In this document: positions 48,955 to 58,419 of the stretch, one piece after another
Layout of the letters: each line of letters opens with the position of its first letter
Numbering within the stretch: position 1 is the first letter of the stretch
Translations under genes and position numbers: made by a program
Assembly: GCA_963921795.1 (NCBI GenBank)
Contig: OY997655.1
Span: 5,056,203 to 5,120,202, forward strand
Source: Nannobrachium achirus
Lineage: Eukaryota; Chordata; Actinopteri; Myctophiformes; Myctophidae
DNA length: 64,000 bases
Reading direction: 5' to 3'
The notes under the pieces: generated by a model
The model's database searches: none
Seen by the model: only the letters and a program-made list of their open reading frames with translations
Told to the model about the DNA's origin: nothing

Positions 48955-49080
48955 AGGCTCTGACCAATGGGACAGATATAAACTCAGTGAGAGGCTCTGA
49001 CCAATGGGACAGATATAAACCCTCTGACCAATGGGACAGATATAAACCCAGTGAGAGGCTCTGACCAATGGGACAGACCT
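48955..49080. repeat. CCAAT/TATAAA tandem repeat, copy 2
   Basis: Four units of CTCTGACCAATGGGACAGAT + ATAAAC, alternating with longer ones carrying CAGTGAGAGG. This is the equivalent of 3886-4062 but with fewer units. Confidence 0.85.
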
Positions 49081-49221
49081 AAACGCCGGAAGAACGGCAC
49101 TTTGTTGACACCCCCATCAGTCGCTCAAGTGTCAAAGTTCAAAGGAGCGGCAGTAATGCTGCTGTAGGCAGCGGAATTCCACTCTTTACAGCTCGTAGGC
49201 TACTGTGTGAACGCACCCTCA

Positions 49222-49325
49222 GTGTTGGATGCTGCTTGTGTTGGATGCTGTTATGTTATCTGTTGGATGCTGTTACCTGTTGGATGCTGTTGATGTTGGA
49301 TGCTGCTACCTGTTGGATGCTGCTT
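49222..49325. repeat. TTGGATGCTG short tandem repeat
   Basis: Six to seven irregularly spaced copies of (G)TTGGATGCTG within about 100 bp. Confidence 0.7.
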
Positions 49326-49412
49326 GCGACATATCGTCGTTGTCGGGTGGAAAACTTCTATGTCCAAAACCGTTTGTTCTGCATTTCATTTTAAAAATGA
49401 TTTCAACTAGTG

Positions 49413-49470
49413 AAAACAGCAGATCTACAAGCACACAACGCCTCGCGGTGCGAGGCTTGTAGATCTGCTG
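49413..49470. repeat. Palindromic hairpin 7
   Basis: AAACAGCAGATCTACAAGC against GCTTGTAGATCTGCTG. The inner arm is asymmetrical (ACGCCTCGC/GCGAGG). Confidence 0.75.
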
Positions 49471-50072
49471 ACATTCAGCTTATAGTGTCTTATTTTGCTT
49501 CATGGGGGGAACTGGAACTAAATATTTTGAGATGGGGGGGGGGGGGGGGGGGGGGTCCGTGGCCAAATACATATCATTTTGGGGGTCCTTCACATGAAAA
49601 GGTTTGAGCACCACTGACATAGAAACATGGGTCTTTCAAAAAAACCTAGAAGGATTTGAAATATTCAAAGACTTTGCACACATTTTCATGATAAAAAAAA
49701 AACATAGCAGGGTTAAAGTCAATCACATGATGCTGCTACATTTCAATGGATACGATGGACACATTTCTTTTAAAAGTTAAATTTCTTGCCCAAACAAAAT
49801 CAAGAACAAGAACGTCACATGTCTGTGAGGAGCACATTTTCAATGATCAATTTCTACCCAATGAGCAACTATTTTTTATTTTATTTCTCGACAACCTTTG
49901 GAGTTGCATCATGGCGAGGCTCAGGAGGAGCTCTTTTAGTGTGAAAACGAACTCGAACAAAGCTGAATCTGACAACACATTCTGAAGCAAGTTGCAACAA
50001 TGTACATCTGAGCTGATTCAAGCTGCATTACCATGTCTGGCCATAAGAGGGTAGCGACAGACTGTAAGAAGA

Positions 50073-50850
50073 GCCTCAGTGTTATACTGTACCAGTCTGA
50101 GTGGTTAGGGTAGAGTAGACACTAGACAGACCAGTGTTATACTGTACCAGTCTGAGTGGCTAGGGTAGAGTAGACACTAGACAGACCAGTGTTATACTGT
50201 ACCAGTCTGAGTGGTTAGGGTAGAGTAGACACTAGACAGACCAGTGTTATACTGTACTGAGTGGTTAGGGTAGAGTAGACACTAGACAGACCAGTGTTAT
50301 ACTGTACCAGTATGAGTGGTTAGGGTAGAGTAGACACTAGACAGACCAGTGTTATACTGTACCAGTCTGAGTGGTTAGGGTAGAGTAGACACTAGACAGA
50401 CCAGTGTTATACTGTACCAGTATGAGTGGTTAGGGTAGAGTAGACACTAAACAGACCAGTGTTATACTGTACCAGTCTGAGTGGTTAGGGTAGAGTAGAC
50501 ACTAGACAGACCAGTGTTATATTGTAGGCTACCAGTCTGAGTGGTTAGGGTAGAGTAGACACTAGACAGACCAGTGTTATATTGTACCAGTCTGAGTGGT
50601 TAGGGTAGAGTAGACACTAGACAGACCAGTGTTATACTGTACCAGTCTGAGTGGTTAGGGTAGAGTAGACACTAGACAGACCAGTGTTATACTGTACCAG
50701 TCTGAGTGACTAGGGTAGAGTAGACACTAGACAGACCAGTGTTATACTGTACCAGTCTGAGTGGTTAGGGTAGAGTAGACACTAGACAGACCAGTGTTAT
50801 ACTGTACCAGTCTGAGTGACTAGGGTAGAGTAGACTAGACAGACCAGTGT
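50073..50850. repeat. 55-bp minisatellite
   Basis: About 14 units of AGTGTTATACTGTACCAGTC + TGAGTGGTTAGGGTAGAGTA + GACACTAGACAGACC, with a few short or variant units. GGTTAGGGTAG recalls a telomeric TTAGGG but occurs only once per unit. Confidence 0.95.
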
Positions 50851-50869
50851 ATCAAAAAAAAAAATCTGA

Positions 50870-51125
50870 GTAAATAACACAAGAATTCCAAAGGTTACTG
50901 GCAGATATAAAGGGTTGGAAAGAAGCCAGAGATTGTGTAACCTATGCAATGACAACAGAGTCGAGGATGAGTACCATGTACTGTTTTGAGTGTAAGAACC
51001 TTATTATTGTGAATCTCAGACAAAAATACTTGTCAAAGTACTATACAACCCATCCATCTATGTGGAGCCTTATTTTATCACTACAAGCTGACAAGACAAA
51101 AGTTATATGTAAATTGGGAGCTTTC
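50870..51125 (+). mobile_element. LINE C-terminal remnant
   Basis: The plus strand encodes RLCNLCNDNRVEDEYHVLF, the cysteine/'VEDE.H' motif of LINE C-termini, then KYYTTHPSMWSLILSLQADK. The intervening frame is disrupted. It ends at the telomere-like tract at 51132. Confidence 0.6.
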
Positions 51126-51131
51126 CTAAAG

Positions 51132-51220
51132 AACCCTAACCCTAACCCTAACCCTTCCTAAAGAACAGCTTTCCTAAAGAACCCTAACCCTAACCCTAAC
51201 CCTAACCCTAACCCTAACCC
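51132..51220. repeat. Interstitial telomere-like (CCCTAA)n
   Basis: Two perfect CCCTAA runs (about 4 and 7 units) are separated by TTCCTAAAGAACAGCTTTCC, itself flanked by repeated TTTCCTAAAGAA. Confidence 0.9.
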
Positions 51221-51534
51221 CGCCCCCCACACTCAGTTAAAATGCACATTTTATATTTTATTGTGTTGCTTGTATCATCTGTAAAACATATCGTCGAATT
51301 CCAAATATCTGACTTAAAAACAGGCTATAAATTCAGCTTATAGTGTCAGTCGTGTAGAACAGGGGTTCCCAAACTTTTTTGTCTCAGGGCACCCCATTAA
51401 TATTGTTTTAATCTGAGGCACCCCTACATTATAATTTCACTCCCAGCACCTTATATTTATAGCATATCGTCGTTGTCGGGTGGAAACCTTGTATGTCCAA
51501 AACCGTTTTGTATTTATCATCTATAAAATGTACT

Positions 51535-51603
51535 AAATTAGTAAAAACAGCAGATCTACAAGCACAAAGTGTGTGCTTGTAGATCGGCTGTTTTCACTAG
51601 TTT
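51535..51603. repeat. Palindromic hairpin 8
   Basis: The core AACAGCAGATCTACAAGCAC pairs with GTGCTTGTAGATCGGCTGTT. Pairing extends outward through AAATTAGTAAA / TTCACTAGTTT. The stem uses CAGC/GCTG where most relatives have TAGC/GCTA. Confidence 0.85.
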
Positions 51604-51800
51604 TGTGTGACAGTCTTGTATGATGAAGCAGGGCTTTGCTTTACCAAAAGACGTACACATTTGAAACTTGGAGATACGAGGTTTCTGCCCGACAGTGACG
51701 ATATTCTAGTGATTATGTTGCGAGGAAAATGTTGAGATAATAGCCATTTTGGTTAGAACTCTCCACTCCAAGTGTCCAAATAAATTCCAAATATTATCAA

Positions 51801-51865
51801 CGACGGCAGTCCAGGGGTGCCGCGAGATCATTTAATGATCTCGTGGCACCCCTGGACTGCCGTCG
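51801..51865. repeat. 65-bp near-perfect palindrome
   Basis: CGACGGCAGTCCAGGGGTGC pairs with GCACCCCTGGACTGCCGTCG around a GATCATTTAATGATC centre. It is unrelated in sequence to the twelve hairpins. Confidence 0.9.
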
Positions 51866-51968
51866 CAGCACCCCAGGGTGCCCCTTCACCCCAGGGAGCC
51901 CCATCACCCCAGGGTGCCCCGGCCCCGTCACCCCAGGGTGCCCCTTCACCCCAGGGTGCCCCGTCACC
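51866..51968. repeat. 16-bp CACCCCAGGGTGCCCC tandem repeat
   Basis: About six units, with variants (CATCACCCCAGG, GGCCCCGTCACC). It derives from the hAT MITE end sequence. Confidence 0.8.
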
Positions 51969-52253
51969 CACTTTGAAAACCCCTGCTGTAGAAACACAGT
52001 TCTTTAGGGAGGTTGAGGTCAGTGGAGGAAAGTAACTCATTACATTTACTCAAGTACTGTACTTAATTAAACAACATAAAACACCACAAAACAACAGGTA
52101 CCTTGTGTGCAGTTGAATGTGTGCTGAGTGTGTCAGTGTGTGTACTGTGTGTGTACTTGGGTTTGTCAATTTGAAAACAGCAGATCTACAAGCTCACGTG
52201 TTGCTTTGCGACACATTGCCTGGTAGTATATGCTCCTTTATGGTTTGCATGGT

Positions 52254-53184
52254 TGCGACCGTAGGTCGCATTTACTACCAAAAACTCCACCGGCTGTCCG
52301 TGGGTGAGTCAGTCCGTCACACTTTTGCCCTGCTCATATCTCCACAACCGTTGCCCCCATCCATGCCAAATTTTGCACACACACTCCTTGACTGCCAAAC
52401 TACAACCTCCAAGGACCCCCGGAGCCCCAGGGACCCCCAGGTCCCTGGGGGACCCCCAGATGTAAAAAATGACCAAATGTGCTCACACGTCACACTTTTT
52501 CCCTGCTTATATCTCCACACCCGTTGACCCGATCCATGCCAGATTTTACACACACACACTCCTTGCCTGCCAAACTACAACCTCCAAGGACCCCCGGAGC
52601 CCCAGGGACCCCCAGCTCCCTGGGGGACCCCCAGATGTAAAAAATGACCAAATGTGCAAAAATGACCAAATGACCACCCCAACGGGGCTGCTCACGGGGA
52701 ATTCCTGGGGACCACCGACTCCTGGTGCTCCAGAACGGATGCAAAATTGGTGGTGCCCCCAGTGGAGGACCCCCTGCCACTGCAGCGCACATAAAATGCC
52801 GTAACTCGGGCTAGGAGCGCCCGGGAGAGCCGGGCCGGTACCTATTCGTCCGCCAAGGCAACGCGGAGACCCCACCCCTCATTTCTCACATGGCCCTATT
52901 CTAGCGCCACCTTCAGGCCGATTTTTAAAACACATTTTTGGACACTGCTCCTACAGTTTTTGCCCTAAAATCACGAATATCACTACACAGCATGTCTACA
53001 CTCATATAGCGCCACCTCCAGGCCGATTTTTAAAAACACTTTTTTGGACACTGCTCCTACAGATTTTGCCCTAAAATCACGAAAATCACTACACAGTATG
53101 TCTACACTCATGTCATCAACATGGATCAGGAACATTTTGCCACAACACATTTTTGCGCTTATCTCCCGATTAGGGAGCCTTACT
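52254..53184 (+). mobile_element. 'GCGACC' element inserted in a minisatellite
   Basis: It starts TGCGACCGTAGGTCGCATTT and ends CCCGATTAGGGAGCCTTACT. The 29-bp minisatellite flanks it: one unit lies at 52220-52253 and the array resumes at 53185. The interior carries a partial internal duplication (the CACTTTTGCCCTGCTCATAT block occurs twice). No protein-coding potential. Confidence 0.65.
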
Positions 53185-54295
53185 GGTATATGCTCCTGTA
53201 GGGTTTGCATGGTAGTATATGCTCCTGTAGGGTTTGCATGGTAGTATATGCTCCTGTAGGGTTTGCATGGTAGTATATGCTCCTATGGTTTGCATGGTAG
53301 TATATGCTCCTGTATGGTTTGCATGGTAGTATATGCTCCTATGGTTTGCATGGTAGTATATGCTCCTGTATGGTTTGCATGGTAGTATATGCTCCTATGG
53401 TTTGCATGGTAGTATATGCTCCTATGGTTTGCATGGTAGTATGCTCCTGTATGGTTTGCATGGTAGTATATGCTCCTGTATGGTTTGCATGGTAGTATAT
53501 GCTCCTGTATGGTTTGCATGGTAGTATATGCTCCTGTAGGGTTTGCATGGTAGTATATGCTCCTGTAGGGTTTGCATGGTAGTATATGCTCCTGTAGGGT
53601 TTGCATGGTAGTATATGCTCCTGTATGGTTTGCATGGTAGTATATGCTCCTGTAGGGTTTGCATGGTAGTATATGCTCCTGTAGGGTTTGCATGGTAGTA
53701 TATGCTCCTGTAGGGTTTGCATGGTAGTATATGCTCCTGTAGGGTTTGCATGGTAGTATATGCTCCTGTAGGGTTTGCATGGTAGTATATGCTCCTGTAG
53801 GGTTTGCATGGTAGTATATGCTCCTGTATGGTTTGCATGGTAGTATATGCTCCTATGGTTTGCATGGTAGTATATGCTCCTGTATGGTTTGCATGGTAGT
53901 ATATGCTCCTATGGTTTGCATGGTAGTATATGCTCCTATGGTTTGCATGGTAGTATATGCTCCTGTATGGTTTGCATGGTAGTATATGCTCCTGTATGGT
54001 TTGCATGGTAGTATATGCTCCTGTAGGGTTTGCATGGTAGTATATGCTCCTGTAGGGTTTGCATGGTAGTATATGCTCCTGTATGGTTTGCATGGTAGTA
54101 TATGCTCCTATGGTTTGCATGGTAGTATATGCTCCTGTATGGTTTGCATGGTAGTATATGCTACTGTATGGTTTGCATGGTAGTATATGCTCCTGTATGG
54201 TTTGCATGGTAGTATATGCTCCTGTATGGTTTGCATGGTAGTATATGCTCCTGTATGTTGCATGGTAGTATATGCTCCTGTATGGTTTGCCTGGT
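53185..54295. repeat. 29-bp minisatellite
   Basis: About 38 units of GTAGTATATGCTCCTGTAGG + GTTTGCATG, with shorter TATGGTTTG variants. There are no unique spacers, so it is not CRISPR-like. The open frames through it on the minus strand are by-products. Confidence 0.95.
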
Positions 54296-54355
54296 CGTGG
54301 GTGTTCAGCTCCTGTGTTGTTCTTCAGGTATTCTCTGCTCGTTCTCCAGCTTATA

Positions 54356-54674
54356 TAGAGCATCGCAGTTTAAGCCCCGCCCTCCCTCACTCCAGTGTCG
54401 GAAGCGTTTTCCCCCATGCATTTCATCCATAGACATTTCATAAAGTCTTTTAAGCCTCTGAAAAAAGACGAGGATACAAGTTGCACCCTCGTCTTTTTTT
54501 CAGCTTTCTAATTAATCGTTGCATGCAAAAAATAGTGTTTATTGTCATGATTCCTCACCAGCCGGGGTGCCTTTGTCAGAGGCTTAAAAGACGTTTAAAT
54601 AAACACTTTATTGAAATGTCTATGGATGAAATGCTTGGGGGAGGGTGGGCGGAGCTTAAACTGCGATGCTCTAT
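54356..54674. mobile_element. MITE with ~100-bp inverted repeats
   Basis: AGAGCATCGCAGTTTAAGC at the left mirrors GCTTAAACTGCGATGCTCT at the right. Pairing runs about 100 bp inward (CATAGACATTTCA / TGAAATGTCTATG, CTTTTAAGCCTCTGA / TCAGAGGCTTAAAAG). The outer flanks are TATA-rich. Superfamily not determined. Confidence 0.8.
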
Positions 54675-54769
54675 TATAGTTTACACACCTCTATTTGACA
54701 AAGATGCTACTAGAACCTTTTAAGATATGGGTTCTACTGTATATGGTCTGGTGATACAAACCTCCTCGA

Positions 54770-55115
54770 TGTCCCCAAGACCACACACAGTACCTGGGGC
54801 GACAGAGCTTTTGCTTTTGCTTTCCCAACCCGTGTGGAATGCTCTCCCCAAAACCCTCAGAGACGCCCCCACCCTCCAAACCTTCAAAACCCACCTCTTC
54901 CATATTGCTTTCCCCAGCTAACTCATTCCATAGATTTTTAATGTTTTTAACTTCAACTTCTCGCATGTCACTGGGAGAAGTGTCAACTACCTCTGCCTCT
55001 GGCATCCTGAAAGGTGAATTTGCAGGGCAGTTTTGAAGTTTTATTCTTATTTCTCTCTTGCCCCCCACGTATAGCGTCTTTGGGTACTCAGAAATGCGCG
55101 ACATAAATTTTAGAT
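54770..55115 (+). mobile_element. LINE 3' end (L2-like)
   Basis: The plus strand encodes VWNALPKTLRDAPTLQTFKT then HLF, the L2/CR1 C-terminal motif. The 3' UTR ends CTTTGGGTACTCAGAAATGC with ATTATTA, typical of L2 tails. Confidence 0.75.
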
Positions 55116-55274
55116 ATTATTACTAGCAGTTTATTTGTTTTCTAGTGCGTACAGTTTATCATGTTAACCTCGCCTGTAGGCTTAATGTCACAATTATTGT
55201 GACCAAAAGAATCGCGATTTACGATATTATCGCGATAATCAAAATATCCCCAACATCCTGGGGCGGAACATTTG

Positions 55275-55334
55275 CCAAAAAATTGCATATCTACAAGCTC
55301 ACAAGTTGTGAGCTTGTAGATCTGCAATTTTTTT
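55275..55334. repeat. Palindromic hairpin 9
   Basis: CAAAAAATTGCATATCTACA pairs with TGTAGATCTGCAATTTTTT, and the inner stem AGCTCACAA/TTGTGAGCT is perfect. It uses TTGC/GCAA where most relatives have TAGC/GCTA. Confidence 0.85.
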
Positions 55335-55585
55335 TAGAGAGGGAGATTTGGTAGAGGATGAAAAAAAAGACTGTATCAACTTATGTTATTTTCAGGTCCG
55401 TTTGACCAATTCTAGAGGGTTTAAATGTTACCGGATATGCAGCTCGGCAAACAAAAGGTCCCAGTGCATGACGGAGGATAATGTCACGATAAATTTAAAC
55501 CTCCACGATACGATTATTGTGAGTTCTTTTTATTGCGATATAATAAGGATTATCGTCCCATCCCTCCTGCTATACCAGCCTCCCT

Positions 55586-55750
55586 CTGACGGCCGGACTA
55601 CACCAAAAAACGCACGCATACGCACGTACTGTCCGTGAAGACGCTTGCGTATGCGTAAACGTTCCAGGCTACACCAAGGAGGGAGTATATGTGAGGAAGA
55701 CGCATACGCACTGACACGCGCAAAACGGCTTGGTGTAGCCCGGCCGTCAG
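55586..55750. mobile_element. Small MITE with 20-bp inverted repeats
   Basis: CTGACGGCCGGACTACACCA and TGGTGTAGCCCGGCCGTCAG are inverted repeats. Internal GCATACGCA-type repeats are themselves partly palindromic. 165 bp, non-coding. Confidence 0.8.
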
Positions 55751-55844
55751 TCACCTTGTTTCTGTCCACAAACAAACCCACGGTGAAGAACACACGTTGT
55801 TTCTTTCCCCCTATAAACATGCACCACTTGCTGACACACACATA

Positions 55845-56362
55845 CGGTTGTGCTCAAAATGATTCAACCCCCCCTCTGCAAATCTGGTTTATTGGCTAAA
55901 TTCACAAATAGAACTGAATGAAATACATATATCATACAAGAACAATGTAAATAGCCCCACGAAAGTTTATTATTCTTTTTTTTTATTCAATGCTAAATGC
56001 TATTACTCAGCTCTTAATTACACCTGAAAACATCTGTAATCAACTGCAATCGACTAATCAAGGGCTTAAATAGTTGCATCAGATGTGCAACCTGGCCTGA
56101 CTAGAAGTTTGTTGACTTGTTGACTGTGATTACTATAATCAGTTAGAAACATGGCTAAGCCTAAGGAATGGTCAGAAAGGTTCAGAGAAGAGATTATTGC
56201 TTTGTACAAAAAAAGGAAAAGGATATAAAACAATTGCAAAGACATCGAATGTTCCAAAAAGTACAGTTTTGAGTAAAGTTCACAAGTTCTAAGTCAAAGG
56301 AACAGTGGCTACACTAATAAACCACATTTCCAGAGGAGGTTGAATCATTTGGAGCACAACTG
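55845..56362 (+). mobile_element. Internally deleted Tc1-type transposon
   Basis: Inverted ends CGGTTGTGCTCAAAATGATT and AATCATTTGGAGCACAACTG lie between TA dinucleotides (55843-55844 and 56363-56364). It carries only the start of a transposase (56151 onward). At about 520 bp it is far shorter than a full Tc1 element (about 1.3-1.7 kb). Confidence 0.85.
56151..56290 (+). pseudogene. Tc1 transposase N-terminus, remnant
   Basis: The plus strand starts MAKPKEWSERFREEIIALYK. After a one-base slip in an A-run, the sequence GYKTIAKTSNVPKSTV is recognisable, the first helix-turn-helix of Tc1 transposases. The DDE catalytic domain is absent through the internal deletion, so no active protein is possible. 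Confidence 0.7.
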
Positions 56363-57289
56363 TACATACAGATATGTTTGCTATGGACAAACTACGCAGG
56401 AGTTGGCCAAAGAAACTGCAGATCGCTATAAAAGAAGAAAAGGATGATTTAAAACAAAGTGTATATTTTATGGACACCAGGGTAAATGTGGTGGACGAGA
56501 GCTCACATATTTTGCACTAGAATGACTTAAAAAAACTTTACATACGCCCTTGTAAAGTCTAAAGGGAGACATTTTCCATACAGTTGATTCTGTAGCCTAT
56601 AATATTGTATTGTATTATTTTTTAAGTGGATAATTTAAGTCTATTAGTTGGTTAGTGATAACTATGCTTTTATGTAATCTAATGTTCTGCTGACATGTGG
56701 ATTGAAATGGAAACTATTTCGGTTTATTTGTAATATTTTGATTCATTAAATCTCGATCCTCTCATCGTGTCATCAGCGCACAGATTAAAACGTCCATTTT
56801 GTGATCACTGCAGCTTGGGAGAGAGTTTTCTGTGTCAACTTGCCCTCAGGGGAAATCAGGAAATGACATGTAACGCACGTTGGCACCGTGCCAACACTGG
56901 TATGTTTTATTACTTATAGCAGAGTGCACACTTATTAGGGCATTCACGAATAGTGAGTTTTAGTATTTGAATTATTCCACCTCAAAGTATTCGAATATTC
57001 GACAGGACAGGCTGGCCAGGCCAAACTGGCAAATATTAAGTAAGCAAGAGGCGGACATTGTGAAAATAGCAGATCTGAGCATGTAGAGTCACATTAAATG
57101 TAATACCTACAATTCCAAGTGCTTGTCAGGGTGGGGGTCCCCAGTTCAAATATGTTTATTTTGGGGGTCACGGCCTAAAAAGGTTTGAGAACCCCTGACT
57201 TCCTATCTAGCCAAGCTTTATGAACTATATATTTTTTAAAGAGAAAACTATTTAAACAATAATAATAACGGTGGCAAGCTGACACCCAG

Positions 57290-57447
57290 GTGTACGTGTC
57301 ACACCAAGTTCTGGGCCCTGGGTACAAGGATTCATTCACTGCGGGCCCCACCATGAATGTTCTTCATGGGGGGAGGGGGTTTAACCCATTTAGACTGGGA
57401 ACGCATTATTACGCGTTATGTGCTTTAACTATTGAAAAATAGCAGAT
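57290..57447 (+). repeat. Dispersed repeat shared with the segmental duplication
   Basis: CATGAATGTTCTTCATGGGG and GGGTTTAACCCATTTA match 2085-2130 and 47290-47335, and an inverted relative lies near 38540-38650. It runs into AAAAATAGCAGATA, where the SINE has inserted. Confidence 0.7.
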
Positions 57448-57952
57448 AGGGGGCACGGTGGCGCAGTGGTTAGCGCTTCGCCTCACAGCTAAAAGGCCCT
57501 GGGTTCGATTCCCGCCGGGGGACGCTGTGGGTGCTGGGGGCGTGTTTCTCCCTCCGCGTCATCAGCGCCCACACCCTAGATGGGGTCGGCGATAGGGCCT
57601 TTCTGTGTTGAGTTTGCATGTTCTCCCCGTGTCTCCTAGGGTTGATACCCTCACAAAAACATGCAGTAATCCTGGTCTCAAAAAATGCCTCCCCCTGGTC
57701 AGCTGGGGCGCTTGATGGAGGGGAAAGGAACTGGTTGGAATAACGTGTTCCTTCCACGCGCTACGTCCATCCCGGGGAAATCCCCCCTGTCAGGTGAAAA
57801 GAAACAACTTGGACTACTCATGCATTAAAGGAAGCATGAGGTCAGTCTGTTGTCTCCCCAGGTGCGGCAGAGGGAGAGCAGAGCCCAGGATTACATAGAC
57901 AATTCGCACTGGGTGAAAATGGTTTGCAAAATCGTGGGATAAAAATTATAAG
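57448..57952 (+). mobile_element. tRNA-derived SINE (V-SINE/DANA-like)
   Basis: The head GGGGCACGGTGGCGCAGTGG contains an A box (TGGCGCAGTGG), and CTGGGTTCGATTCC is a B box. The body includes GAGTTTGCATGTTCTCCCCG, a signature of fish V-SINEs such as DANA. It ends in an A-rich AAAAAAAAATAAAATA tail. The 14-bp direct repeat AAAAATAGCAGATA flanks it (57434-57447 and again from about 57969), so it inserted into the left arm of hairpin 10. Confidence 0.85.
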
Positions 57953-57966
57953 AAAAAAAAATAAAA

Positions 57967-58040
57967 TAAAAATAGCAGATATACAAGCTCGCAGCGCGGC
58001 ACCGAGTGCCACGTTGCGAGCTTGTAGAGCTGCTGTTTTT
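57967..58040. repeat. Palindromic hairpin 10
   Basis: AAAATAGCAGATATACAAGC against GCTTGTAGAGCTGCTGTTTT, with an inner GCGCGGCACCGAGTGCCACG. Its start overlaps the SINE target duplication. Confidence 0.8.
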
Positions 58041-58168
58041 TAAGTCTAATTCAATTTCAAATCCTTCTATCCCATCTCAAAATATTTAGTCCCAGGGACC
58101 CAACAGAAGCAATATTTGAGTTACAAATGTTCGCTTAAAAATATACGTATATTCAAAGATTTGACTTG

Positions 58169-58220
58169 AAATAGTAGATTTACAAGCTTGCGGTGCGGCT
58201 GTGAGCTTGTATATCTGCTA
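58169..58220. repeat. Palindromic hairpin 11
   Basis: AAATAGTAGATTTACAAGCT against AGCTTGTATATCTGCTA, a diverged member with several mismatches. Confidence 0.7.
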
Positions 58221-58402
58221 AAGCTAAAGTATAAAATACTTAAGGCCCTTCCACCTTGGGCTCTAGTAACTCTGTCCCACTCCAGGTCCAGGACCCCTAG
58301 GGGGTCCTCAGAGTTACTCGGAGTGGGACTGAGTTACTAGGGCCCAAGGTGGAGGGGCCTTAATTTTTTTATACTTTTAGCTATTTAAAAATAGCAGATA
58401 TA
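58209..58402. repeat. ~190-bp inverted repeat
   Basis: Arms 58209-58283 and 58319-58402 include ACTTAAGGCCCTTCCACCTT against AAGGTGGAGGGGCCTTAATT and TCTAGTAACTCTGTCCCACT against AGTGGGACTGAGTTACTAG. The loop holds a smaller GACCCCTAGGGGGTC palindrome. The outer end meets AAAATAGCAGATATA, a further hairpin arm. Confidence 0.8.
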
Positions 58403-58419
58403 TAAGCTAATCGGATATC

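Larger units (their letters stand above)
39919..49085. repeat. Segmental duplication, copy 2
   Basis: The partner of 84-4745, enlarged by insertions: a LINE-type fragment (40206-40621), an LTR element (40984-46182), expanded 30-bp and ~52-bp minisatellites and about 90 bp at 48850-48945. Where copy 1 has its own insertions, this copy shows the pre-insertion sequence, and the reverse holds too. Confidence 0.85.
51360..51985. mobile_element. hAT-type MITE with internal palindromes
   Basis: Ends CAGGGGTTCCCAAACTTTTT and CACTTTGAAAACCCCTG are inverted repeats. Flanks GTGTAGAA (51352-51359) and CTGTAGAA (51986-51993) match at seven of eight bases. It contains hairpin 8, a 65-bp palindrome and a short CACCCCAGGGTGCCCC array. 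No transposase. Confidence 0.8.

Noticed and set aside
49746-49985. Possible THAP-type gene fragment (CEEHIFNDQFLPNEQL)
   Set aside because: Only a vague 'C..H....DF' likeness in a short frame; no full zinc-finger spacing seen.
50073-50850. Telomeric repeat array, from the GGTTAGGGTAG motif
   Set aside because: The TTAGGG occurs once per 55-bp unit and is not tandem; it is a minisatellite with a chance match.
53185-54295. Regular short repeats resembling a CRISPR array
   Set aside because: Units are contiguous with no unique spacers, and the genome is eukaryotic; it is a minisatellite.
53422-54363. A 313-residue minus-strand frame (repeats of YRSIYYHANPTGAYTTMQT)
   Set aside because: Pure translation of the 29-bp minisatellite.
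56371-56520. A 48-residue plus-strand frame (MFAMDKLRRSWPKKLQIAIK...) next to the Tc1 remnant
   Set aside because: Looks protein-like, but I recognise no family and see no convincing splice partner; too weak to call an exon.
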